From NCBI RefSeq assembly GCF_024347515.1, contig NZ_AP025492.1, positions 558,001 to 622,000 on the forward strand: a stretch of 64,000 bases of DNA, read 5' to 3'. The DNA comes from Vibrio gigantis (GTDB lineage Bacteria; Pseudomonadota; Gammaproteobacteria; Enterobacterales; Vibrionaceae). Positions 1 through 7,585 of the stretch are shown in pieces. Position numbers and translations under genes: made by a program. Each line of letters begins with the position of its first letter. Position 1 is the first letter of the stretch. A model generated the notes under the pieces. The model did not search any database. It was not told the DNA's origin and worked only from the letters and a program-made list of their open reading frames with translations.

Positions 1-2
1 CT

Positions 3-1676
3 CTCATCTGCTGGCATCTCTATTCTCGTTATCAGTCGCATATCGAAACGCTTTTACTCGCTACTCCATCACCACTCTACTTTGTTGATGTTCGAAGTGG
101 CGAAATACTCTATGCCAATCGCCAAGCGATGCAGTTGCTTGGTATCCGCCAAATCGGTGTTAATTTCCGCTTTCCCACTGTGGAAAGCGAAAATAACTTT
201 CGTCACTACTTAACCAATCACATCAACTCTCGAGCCTTTGAGCAGGTCTCTGTGTGGGCGCTTTCTGAATTTGAGTCGTTTAAGATCAACTTAGTTGGTC
301 GTAAGCTCCATTTTAGAAGTACGCAGGCATGGATGATTCATTCCTCACCTTATAAAAATACCAATGAAGAACTGTCCCAAGAAGTTCGAGAACTGAATGT
401 TGCTCGTACCGCTTTGGATTCTTTGTCTGAGCTGATCTATGTGAAAGATCAAAAGGGTGAGTTGGTCGCGAGTAATCGTTCGTTTAAAAAGTTTTGGCAC
501 GGTCGCCCAGAAGAGGGCACCTTGAGTGTTTCTGGTGGAGCATTAAAAGGCCGTGTTAGTGAACGTTCGTGGACAACCGACCAAGACGGCAAAGGGTGTT
601 TACTCGAAACTTATCAAAGTGTACTGCTTTCCCAAGATGGTGAGACTATCGGCACGCTATCTATTAGCCATGATGTGACCGATTGGCATGACATGCAGCA
701 GAAACTGCGTGGCGAAATGGAGAAGCGTAAAGATACCGAAGTGGCACTTGCCCAGCGTGACACCATCTTGCAAAATATCTTGGAAGCCAGCCCTGACTCT
801 ATTGGTATCTTCAACGAAAACATGGTCTATCAAGCGTGCAATAAGCCATTTGTGGCGGCGCTTGGTATCTCTGAGGTCAGTGACCTAGTGGGTAAACGCC
901 TACAAGACGTAGTACCTAATAGTATGTATATGCGTATCTCAGACACTGATCATCAAGTGCTTCATCATGGTAAATCGTTACGCTATATCGATAAGGTTGT
1001 CTCTAGTGATGGAGAATACACTTGGTACGATGTAGTGAAATCACCGTTTAGAGATCCAGTATCAAGTACTAATGGTGTTTTGATCATGGCGCGTGATATC
1101 ACCGAACGTTATCTCGCTGAGCAGAAGCTTGAAGAGGCCAACCTTGAGCTTGAACGTCTCAGCTTTATGGATAGTTTGACCCAAGTTTCCAACCGACGCC
1201 GCTTTGATGAACAGTTGTCGACACTGTGGCATTATCATGTGCGTGAGAAGTTGCCACTGACCATCATGCTGTGTGATATCGACTTCTTTAAAGGTTACAA
1301 CGATTTTTACGGACACCAGCAAGGCGATGATGCTTTGATACAGGTTTCGCAGGCATTTAAGCAGGTGCTGAATCGTTCGTCTGATTGTGTGGCTCGTTAT
1401 GGTGGTGAAGAGTTCGGCTTTATTTTGCCGAATACAACGACCGAAGGCGCTCAGCTGGTGGCACAGCGTATTCATGACGAAGTCCTTAAATTGGGACTGG
1501 CTCATGAGAAGTCGACGGTGTCTGAATTCATCACTGTGAGCATTGGTATTATCTCTTACATTCCTACACCGGATGATGAAATGGAGTCGGCAGTTGCCTT
1601 GGCTGATAGTGCGCTGTATCAAGCAAAATCAGATGGTCGCAACCGTTCAATGGTGCATCCATACTCAATTCGCTAA
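3..1676 (+). CDS. PAS-domain diguanylate cyclase (GGDEF), 5' end outside window
   Basis: The reading frame is open from the window edge, so the gene starts upstream; the ATG at 129 lies inside a PAS-like fold and is not the start. At least two more PAS domains follow, one beginning LSELIYVKDQKGEL and one LEASPDSIGIFNEN, then a GGDEF domain starting DSLTQVSNRRRFDEQL. The catalytic motif is GGEEF, and an RxxD inhibitory site (RSSD) lies five residues before it, so it is expected to be an active, product-inhibited c-di-GMP synthase. No transmembrane segment is visible in the part seen. It lies 175 bp upstream of arcB on the same strand. The signal sensed is unknown. Confidence 0.9.
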   Translation, partial: LICWHLYSRYQSHIETLLLATPSPLYFVDVRSGEILYANRQAMQLLGIRQIGVNFRFPTVESENNFRHYLTNHINSRAFEQVSVWALSEFESFKINLVGRKLHFRSTQAWMIHSSPYKNTNEELSQEVRELNVARTALDSLSELIYVKDQKGELVASNRSFKKFWHGRPEEGTLSVSGGALKGRVSERSWTTDQDGKGCLLETYQSVLLSQDGETIGTLSISHDVTDWHDMQQKLRGEMEKRKDTEVALAQRDTILQNILEASPDSIGIFNENMVYQACNKPFVAALGISEVSDLVGKRLQDVVPNSMYMRISDTDHQVLHHGKSLRYIDKVVSSDGEYTWYDVVKSPFRDPVSSTNGVLIMARDITERYLAEQKLEEANLELERLSFMDSLTQVSNRRRFDEQLSTLWHYHVREKLPLTIMLCDIDFFKGYNDFYGHQQGDDALIQVSQAFKQVLNRSSDCVARYGGEEFGFILPNTTTEGAQLVAQRIHDEVLKLGLAHEKSTVSEFITVSIGIISYIPTPDDEMESAVALADSALYQAKSDGRNRSMVHPYSIR

Positions 1677-1851
1677 CTCTATAAGATCAGAGATTAGCGC
1701 ACGCTCGTATGTTTTGGCTTGTTCTGCATTTGTATTAATTGGGTTAACCTTCGATATTGCTGCTGATCTCTTGCTGCGTGTGATGTAGCTAGCTTACCTC
1801 CTATCTTCAAACAGGGTAGAATGTTGCTAGTCTTATCGCATGGAGCGCTAA

Positions 1852-4221
1852 ATGAAACCCATGAAAAATCTTGCCCAGTATTACGTGGATCTACTCGTAA
1901 AACTGGGGATTGTCCGCTTTTCTATCTTACTCGCCCTAGCGCTTGTTGCCCTCGCCGTTGTTGTACAAGTCGGTATAACCCTTGCCCTCAAAGGGAATGT
2001 TGATGATATCGACATTGTCCGTTCAGTTTTCTTCGGTTTAGTGATCACGCCTTGGGCGGTTTATTTTCTATCAGTGGTTGTTGACCAGTTGGAAGAATCT
2101 CGTCAAAGACTAGCGAAATTAGTATCTAAGCTTGGCGATATGCGTGAGAGAGACCAAGAGCTCAACAATAAACTTCAGCTTAATATTGAGAAGCTTAATC
2201 AAGAAATTGAAGAGCGAGAAAAAGCGGAAGAAGCGCGTGCAGAAGCAATGCAAGATCTTGAAAATGAGGTGTTCCAGCGTGAACGAACTCAGCTTGAACT
2301 AGCAGAACGTACCGCACTGTTACGCTCGTTTATCGACGCTTCTCCTGATCTTATTTACTATCGCAATGAAGATGGCGTGTTCTCTGGTTGTAACCGTGCG
2401 GTGGAAGAACTTACCGGTAAAACAGAAAAAGAGCTGGTTGGTTTGACTCCGTGGGATGTCTACAGCAAAGAAGTAGCCCAGCAAGTTGTTGAAACCGATA
2501 AAAAAGTCTTTTCTGATAACCAAGCTCTGACCTATGATCAATGGCTTGAATACCCTGACGGGCGTAAGAGTTACTTTGAACTACGTAAAGTGCCGTTTTA
2601 CAGTAAAGACGGTCGTCACTTAGGCTTAGTGGGTTTTGGGCGTGATATTACTGAGCGTAAAGAGCACCAAGAGTCGCTAGAAAAAGCCAGTCGTGATAAG
2701 ACCACCTTTATCTCAACCATTAGTCACGAGTTAAGAACGCCGCTCAACGGCATTATTGGCTTGAGTCGCATGTTGCTCGATAGCCAGCTGACCACCGAAC
2801 AGCGTAAGCAGATGCAAACCATTAAGGTGAGCGCGGTGACACTAGGTAATATCTTCAACGATATTATCGATATGGATAAGTTCGACCGTCGTAAGCTTGA
2901 GCTATTCCCAACCCCAATCAACTTTGAAGATTTCGTTGTCGAGATCGAAAGTATTTCCGCACTGATGGCTGAGCAGAAAGGATTGAGATTCGATCTCGAA
3001 AGATTATCTGATCTCCCTGCTGCTGTTGAGGTAGATGGTACTCGTCTTAGACAGGTACTGTGGAACCTTGTAAGTAATGCGATGAAGTTCACTAAAGATG
3101 GTGGTGTGGTGATGACAGTCAGCGCCGATATTGATGGCGATTTTGCCAACATCACGATGGAAGTAGAAGACACCGGGATTGGTATCCCTGAAAGTGAAAT
3201 CGAGAAGATCTTCGCGATGTACTATCAGGTGAAATCGGGAACGGACAATCTACACGCCGTCGGTACCGGTATTGGCCTTGCTGTATCTCAACAACTGATC
3301 AATATGATGGATGGCCACATTGAAGTGGCCAGTGAAGAGGGTTTTGGTAGTACCTTTACGGTTTCGATTCGTGTGCCTGTTAATCACGATACTCAAGCAT
3401 TGATTAAGACGCCAAGAAAGCAATCAAATCTAAAGATCTTTATGGTCGAAGACATTGAGCTCAATATTACGGTGGCTCGTTCTCTACTTGAAAGCTTAGG
3501 CCATGAAGTGACAGTAGTGATGACGGGTAAAGAGGCGCAAATAGCTTTCAACCCTGAAGACTATGATTTGGTATTACTGGACATCCAACTGCCAGATATG
3601 ACAGGTTTCGACATTGCTCAATACTACCGTGAGAAATACAGCCAGTTGCCGCCTTTGGTTGCATTAACGGCGAACGTATTGAATAACAAGCAAGAGTACT
3701 TCCAGAAAGGCATGGACGAAGCGATCAGTAAACCATTGTCGGTTCGTGCAATCCAAGATGTCATCAGCGAGCTGATCGAAGATGCGCCAGAGGTAATTGA
3801 GAAAGTAGCGGGTATGGAGAAGGTTGAGAGCATTGATAAAGTCGACGTGAGTAAGCCTGTTCTTTCACCGGTTGATACCACTTTGCTTGATATTGATATG
3901 CTAGAGTCTTATGTTGATATTGTTGGGCCGAAACCGGTTTTGGATAGTATCGTGATGTTTGAAGATATGATGCCGGAGTATATGGAAATATTGAATTCCA
4001 ACATGGTTGCGAAAGATCAAGCTAGTATCGTTTCTGAGGCGCATAAGATTAAAGGTGCTGCAGGATCCATTGGCCTAAAGCGCATACAGCAAGTTGCTCA
4101 GAAAGCCCAATCTCCAGATATGCCTGCGTGGTGGGAGAACATTTCAGATTGGGTTGATGAAATAAATAACGAATACCAAAACGATATTGAAGTTTTAAAA
4201 AGTTGGTTAAATCAAAGGTAG
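1852..4221 (+). CDS. arcB: Aerobic respiration control hybrid sensor kinase ArcB
   Basis: This 789-residue tripartite kinase senses the redox state of the quinone pool and phosphorylates ArcA. Two N-terminal membrane segments (about 20-45 and 57-77) are followed by a coiled coil, a PAS domain (about 155-270), the HisKA motif SHELRTPLNG with His292, an HATPase domain (NLVSNA, GIGIP, GTGIGLA), a receiver with Asp577 (LLDIQLPDMTG) and an Hpt domain with His731 (EAHKIKGAAGS). Cys180 of E. coli is kept (FSGCN), but the residue matching E. coli Cys241 is Tyr (GRKSYFE). The start at 1852 has GGAG seven bases upstream. A lipoprotein gene follows after 7 bp, and arcA lies convergently downstream. Confidence 0.97.
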   Translation: MKPMKNLAQYYVDLLVKLGIVRFSILLALALVALAVVVQVGITLALKGNVDDIDIVRSVFFGLVITPWAVYFLSVVVDQLEESRQRLAKLVSKLGDMRERDQELNNKLQLNIEKLNQEIEEREKAEEARAEAMQDLENEVFQRERTQLELAERTALLRSFIDASPDLIYYRNEDGVFSGCNRAVEELTGKTEKELVGLTPWDVYSKEVAQQVVETDKKVFSDNQALTYDQWLEYPDGRKSYFELRKVPFYSKDGRHLGLVGFGRDITERKEHQESLEKASRDKTTFISTISHELRTPLNGIIGLSRMLLDSQLTTEQRKQMQTIKVSAVTLGNIFNDIIDMDKFDRRKLELFPTPINFEDFVVEIESISALMAEQKGLRFDLERLSDLPAAVEVDGTRLRQVLWNLVSNAMKFTKDGGVVMTVSADIDGDFANITMEVEDTGIGIPESEIEKIFAMYYQVKSGTDNLHAVGTGIGLAVSQQLINMMDGHIEVASEEGFGSTFTVSIRVPVNHDTQALIKTPRKQSNLKIFMVEDIELNITVARSLLESLGHEVTVVMTGKEAQIAFNPEDYDLVLLDIQLPDMTGFDIAQYYREKYSQLPPLVALTANVLNNKQEYFQKGMDEAISKPLSVRAIQDVISELIEDAPEVIEKVAGMEKVESIDKVDVSKPVLSPVDTTLLDIDMLESYVDIVGPKPVLDSIVMFEDMMPEYMEILNSNMVAKDQASIVSEAHKIKGAAGSIGLKRIQQVAQKAQSPDMPAWWENISDWVDEINNEYQNDIEVLKSWLNQR

Positions 4222-4228
4222 AAGAATA

Positions 4229-4672
4229 ATGAAGAAATTAGCATTCGCCGCATGCGTTGTGGCATTAGCCGGCTGTTCTGCACCACAAGTAGAATGGCAA
4301 CAAGATAACCAAGTTGAAGTCTCTACATCTACAGTCACAATGAAGAGTAATCTTTGGCACAACAAGATGCCAACTATTGGAGAAGCTCAAGATAAGACAC
4401 TACACGGTTCTATCTACCTAGAGTCAGACTCACAGCTACCAGCAACACTTGCGGTGGAGAGCGTGACTGTTAAGCAAGGTGCAAATACCTTGCTAGTAAC
4501 GGCTGACGACCTTGATCTAAGAACACATAGTGAGACTCAGTGGGAAGTGGCGTTTGTATGGCAGTTAGAGATCGATAGCGAAAAGCCTGTTGATGTTGCG
4601 GTTGAGCTGAGAGACGGTGAAACTGTGAAGTGGCTGGTGGAGAAAGACGTTAAGGTTGATACGGTTTACTAA
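4229..4672 (+). CDS. Lipoprotein of unknown function in the arcB transcript
   Basis: A 147-residue protein begins with a lipoprotein signal peptide (MKKLAFAACVVALAGC; lipobox LAGC with Cys at 16), so the mature protein should be lipid-anchored in the envelope. The rest looks beta-rich and has no motif I recognise. It starts 7 bp after the arcB stop and ends just before a bidirectional terminator, so it is probably cotranscribed with arcB. A role near ArcB would be inference from position only. Confidence 0.8.
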   Translation: MKKLAFAACVVALAGCSAPQVEWQQDNQVEVSTSTVTMKSNLWHNKMPTIGEAQDKTLHGSIYLESDSQLPATLAVESVTVKQGANTLLVTADDLDLRTHSETQWEVAFVWQLEIDSEKPVDVAVELRDGETVKWLVEKDVKVDTVY

Positions 4673-4693
4673 AGCCTTATCAATTAAGAAGAA

Positions 4694-4729
4694 TAAAAAA
4701 GGGAGAATGCGTTGGCATTCTCCCTTTTT
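4694..4729. terminator. Bidirectional terminator between arcB-lipoprotein and arcA
   Basis: A perfect 10-bp stem GGGAGAATGC/GCATTCTCCC with a 4-base loop is flanked by an A run on the left and a T run on the right. It can therefore serve both the plus-strand lipoprotein gene and minus-strand arcA. Confidence 0.9.
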
Positions 4730-4797
4730 AATAACTATTGATTGCGCTTCTACTGTTAAAAACACCGAGTGTTAAACGACCAGAAACGCCAATCGAA

Positions 4798-5514
4798 TTA
4801 GTCTTCTAGGTCACCACAGAAGCGGTAACCTTCACCGTGAATCGTTGCAATGATTTCTGGCGTACCAGAAACAGATTCAAAGTGCTTACGAATACGACGG
4901 ATTGTTACGTCTACAGTACGATCGTGTGGCTTAAGCTCACGGCCAGTCATCTTCTTAAGAAGGTCTGCACGTGTTTGGATCTTACCAGGGTTCTCACAGA
5001 AGTGAAGTAGAGCACGGAACTCTGAACGAGGTAGCTTGTAGCCTTCGCCATCTGGGCTAACCAGAGAACGGCTGTTGATATCTAGTACCCAACCGTTGAA
5101 CTCGTACTTCTCAACGCTGCGCTTTTCTTCTTGAACAGAGCTTGTGCTCATTGAACGGTTCAGAAGGTTGCGTGCACGGATAGTCAGTTCACGAGGGTTG
5201 AAAGGCTTAGTGATGTAGTCATCAGCGCCGATCTCTAGGCCAAGGATCTTATCAACTTCATTATCACGACCAGTTAAGAACATAAGCGCTACGTTTGCTT
5301 GCTCACGTAGTTCACGCGCAAGTAGTAGACCATTCTTACCTGGAAGGTTGATGTCCATAATTACAAGGTTAACTTGGTTGTCAGATAGCACTTGGTGCAT
5401 CTCTTCACCGTCGCTAGCCTCAAAAACAGCATATCCCTCTGCTTCAAAAATACTCTTTAGAGTGTTACGAGTTACTTGCTCATCTTCAACGATAAGAATC
5501 TGCGGGGTTTGCAT
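4798..5514 (-). CDS. arcA: Two-component response regulator ArcA
   Basis: ArcA is the DNA-binding partner of ArcB and represses or activates respiratory genes under low oxygen. The 238-residue protein is nearly identical to E. coli ArcA: an N-terminal receiver starting [12 protein letters not shown], with Asp54 in [12 protein letters not shown] and the KPFN lysine, then an OmpR-type winged helix ending [12 protein letters not shown]. The frame stays open 35 codons further upstream, but family length and sequence place the start at 5514. It converges on the arcB cluster rather than following it. A perfect FNR box lies about 260 bp upstream. Confidence 0.98.
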   Translation of the reverse strand: MQTPQILIVEDEQVTRNTLKSIFEAEGYAVFEASDGEEMHQVLSDNQVNLVIMDINLPGKNGLLLARELREQANVALMFLTGRDNEVDKILGLEIGADDYITKPFNPRELTIRARNLLNRSMSTSSVQEEKRSVEKYEFNGWVLDINSRSLVSPDGEGYKLPRSEFRALLHFCENPGKIQTRADLLKKMTGRELKPHDRTVDVTIRRIRKHFESVSGTPEIIATIHGEGYRFCGDLED

Positions 5515-5773
5515 TTGGCGGTACCTAAATTTGTGACGAAACTGTGCTAATAGAATAAATTCTAGGCAAAAACATAACATACAGGTAATGTATTTTTGAT
5601 GATAACTTAAAGTTTTCAAAAAAACACTTACTTCCAGCTATCTGCCTTCCTTGAAGTATTGCCCAATAACGTAGATCCAGTACGCCTTTCAATCATTCTT
5701 TTAGTGATTGCAGAGGATTCTATAATGTTAACAGCATGCTAACAACGCGAGAATGTTAATTCCATTCAGTTTG

Positions 5774-5787
5774 TTGATTTACATCAA
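5774..5787. promoter_or_regulatory. FNR box (perfect consensus)
   Basis: TTGAT-TTAC-ATCAA matches the FNR consensus TTGATnnnnATCAA at every fixed position. FNR is known to activate arcA anaerobically in E. coli. A -10-like TTTAAT at 5807-5812 on the plus strand also places the box near -40 for a transcript toward the rraA-like gene, so the target could be either gene or both. Confidence 0.7.
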
Positions 5788-5960
5788 TTGCCGTATCGCA
5801 ACAAACTTTAATAGTATGGCTACAACTTAACCAATGTTATGGTGACTATTTAGTACCAAAACAAGAATGATTATTCGAGATATTTCGCACATCTCGGTTG
5901 CTAAAGACCGGATTATTAACCAAGGAAGCTGAAAGCTTTCCTAAGAGTCTAGTAGATAAA

Positions 5961-6000
5961 TATGCTCAATCAACTTTTATTGAGTAATAAATTGAGCATA
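5961..6000. repeat. Inverted repeat before the rraA-like gene
   Basis: TATGCTCAAT (5961-5970) and ATTGAGCATA (5991-6000) are perfect complements 20 bases apart. A second ATTGAG at 5979-5984 offers an alternative partner for the left arm. It could be an operator or two competing hairpins in the leader. Confidence 0.5.
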
Positions 6001-6092
6001 GAACAATGAAAACAAAGGATTAATTTTAATAACATATAAAAGCATAGAGGCTCACCTGACTTAACAGGTAGCGCCTTACTCACGGAGGATAT

Positions 6093-6578
6093 ATGCACGA
6101 TATAACACCTGACTTGTGTGATGAGTTTGAAAGCAAAGTCACCCTACTGAATATGCCATTACAGAACTTCGGTCAACGTGGTGCGTTCTTTGGAAAAATT
6201 GTAACAGTTCGTTGTTATCACGATAATTCCAAGGTTCGCGAGGTTTTAGAGACAGACGGCTGTGGCAAAGTGCTTGTTGTTGACGGGAATGGTTCATGCC
6301 AGAAGGCGCTGCTTGGTGATCAGCTCGCGATTCTCGCAATAGAAAATGGCTGGGAAGGAGTGATTGTAAACGGTGCTGTGCGTGATGTTGGCATGATGTC
6401 GCAAATGGATCTTGGTGTTCAGGCATTGGGTGCATCGCCATTCAAGACGGAGAAGCGTGGCGTAGGCCAAGTGAATGTCACGCTCTCTATACACAATCAA
6501 CTGATTCAGCCTGGGGATTACATTTATGCAGATTGGAATGGTGTGTTAATTTCATCTGAGCTATTGCTTGAATCATAA
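6093..6578 (+). CDS. RraA-like family protein
   Basis: The 161-residue protein belongs to the RraA/MenG-like fold: it has the family motifs [31 protein letters not shown] and [14 protein letters not shown]. The family includes the RNase E inhibitor RraA and class II 4-hydroxy-4-methyl-2-oxoglutarate aldolases. Aldolases carry a G-x20-R-D/E-x-D metal site; here [17 protein letters not shown] retains R-D, so catalysis is possible. Sequence divergence from E. coli RraA (same length) and its place between arcA and the thr operon suggest a paralogue rather than RraA itself. A strong GGAGG site precedes the ATG. Confidence 0.85.
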   Translation: MHDITPDLCDEFESKVTLLNMPLQNFGQRGAFFGKIVTVRCYHDNSKVREVLETDGCGKVLVVDGNGSCQKALLGDQLAILAIENGWEGVIVNGAVRDVGMMSQMDLGVQALGASPFKTEKRGVGQVNVTLSIHNQLIQPGDYIYADWNGVLISSELLLES

Positions 6579-6643
6579 GTGGTACGTAACGAATAAAAGA
6601 GGCTTGAATACGTAACATATTCATCGATATCAAGTTAATTGGA

Positions 6644-7120
6644 TTAGAAGCGAAACCCTAATCCCACTTCAACACCTTGCTGCCACTCTTCATAATCAAG
6701 AGTGGCATGCAAATCTAAATTGTCGGTCAGCTGTACTCGGCTAGAAACTTCTGCGGCCACCGATTTCTCATTGTCTTCGGTTTCATCTTTATAGGTGTGT
6801 AGAGAACTGTTGAAAGAGACTCTTTCTGAGAACTGATAACTGACACCACTCAAGAATCCGCTTTCCTGTTTCAGTGCAGCACTATTGATACGTGTACCGA
6901 CATAAAGATCCACATCCGAAAACAAGCTATATGAATAGCCACTGTCTATTTTCCAAGTATCGAAGCTTTCATTCGATGCGTTTTGGGTGGAGATAAAAAA
7001 TTTATGAGAAGAGCGATCTATTTGACCGGGAAGCAGAGGCAAACTATTTAGAAGAGGTAAACTGTTCGCTGAACAAACAACAGGCATAGCCAAGGCTAAA
7101 AGAATAAGTAATCTCTTCAC
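6644..7120 (-). CDS. Small outer-membrane beta-barrel-like protein
   Basis: The 158-residue protein has a signal peptide (MKRLLILLALAMPVVCSA) and a body of alternating polar and hydrophobic residues resembling beta strands (for example VDLYVGTRINS, LSGVSYQFSERVSFNSSLH, VQLTDNLDLHATLDY). It ends GVEVGLGFRF with the C-terminal Phe typical of outer-membrane barrels. These points suggest a small 8-strand barrel or a truncated porin-like protein; the function is not recognised. It reads toward the RraA-like gene and away from the thr operon. Confidence 0.75.
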   Translation of the reverse strand: MKRLLILLALAMPVVCSANSLPLLNSLPLLPGQIDRSSHKFFISTQNASNESFDTWKIDSGYSYSLFSDVDLYVGTRINSAALKQESGFLSGVSYQFSERVSFNSSLHTYKDETEDNEKSVAAEVSSRVQLTDNLDLHATLDYEEWQQGVEVGLGFRF

Positions 7121-7424
7121 TTCCCACTCCTGATGTCATTATTATTGCTTTTCGAACGTTATCGTTCAATTAAAGCACAGAATTTGTACGCTCGCCGCAC
7201 AATCGATATAGCATTTTGTTATGACTATATATGCAATTAATCACTCTTGAGTGTTTATAGGATAAATCCACGATCTGAATTACAGGTGTATACAGGGTGT
7301 TTTATCCCTTAAATGACGGTTTGCTCTGAAAAACGGTGTGAATGTAAAAAAAACGCAACTTTTCATTGACGTCTAGTGGTAAAAATTGATACACGTAGAG
7401 TAAAGCACAAGCAGAGAATTTGAT
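7121..7424. other. Intergenic region upstream of the thr leader
   Basis: About 300 bp of AT-rich sequence holds the divergent promoters of the barrel-like gene and the thr operon. A -35-like TTGACG at 7366-7371, with a poor -10 about 17 bases on, is the best thr promoter candidate. I see no further structure. Confidence 0.4.
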
Positions 7425-7502
7425 ATGCAGCACGTAAGCCACCTAGTAATGACCACAACCATTATTATTACCGACATTAACATTGTTGGGGCAGGCTGCT
7501 AA
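7425..7502 (+). CDS. thrL: thr operon leader peptide
   Basis: A 25-codon ORF precedes the attenuator hairpin and thrA. Codons 10-20 are rich in Thr (ACC/ACA at 10, 11, 12, 16) and Ile (ATT at 13, 14, 15, 18, 20), the amino acids whose charged tRNAs control the E. coli thr attenuator. Ribosome stalling there would favour the antiterminator pairing of CAGGC just before the stop with GCCTG in the terminator stem. ATG at 7449 (codon 9) is an alternative start that keeps the control codons. Confidence 0.88.
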   Translation: MQHVSHLVMTTTIIITDINIVGAGC

Positions 7503-7512
7503 GTAACGGATT

Positions 7513-7556
7513 TTAAAAAAAAGGCCTGTATCCAACAAGATACAGGCCTTTTTTTG
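7513..7556 (+). terminator. thr operon attenuator
   Basis: Stem GGCCTGTATC (7523-7532) / GATACAGGCC (7539-7548), loop CAACAA, then a run of seven T. It sits between the leader peptide stop and the thrA ribosome binding site. Confidence 0.92.
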
Positions 7557-7585
7557 TACCATTTTTATGACTTATGGAGAAAGGG

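Larger units (their letters stand above)
5515..6092. other. Intergenic regulatory region between divergent arcA and rraA-like gene
   Basis: This 578-bp AT-rich stretch holds no ORF I can support. It contains a perfect FNR box at 5774-5787, TGTTAA-containing repeats near 5725 and 5754, and a 10-bp inverted repeat at 5961-6000. It must carry the promoters of both flanking divergent genes, and the long arcA 5' region resembles the long arcA leader known in E. coli. Confidence 0.6.

Noticed and set aside
1062..1622. 186-codon ORF on the minus strand
   Set aside because: It lies wholly inside the GGDEF gene on the opposite strand and has no recognisable domain; the GGDEF frame has clear motifs.
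7574..7585. thrA start at ATG 7574
   Set aside because: It overlaps the ribosome binding site of the start at 7586, which matches E. coli ThrA.
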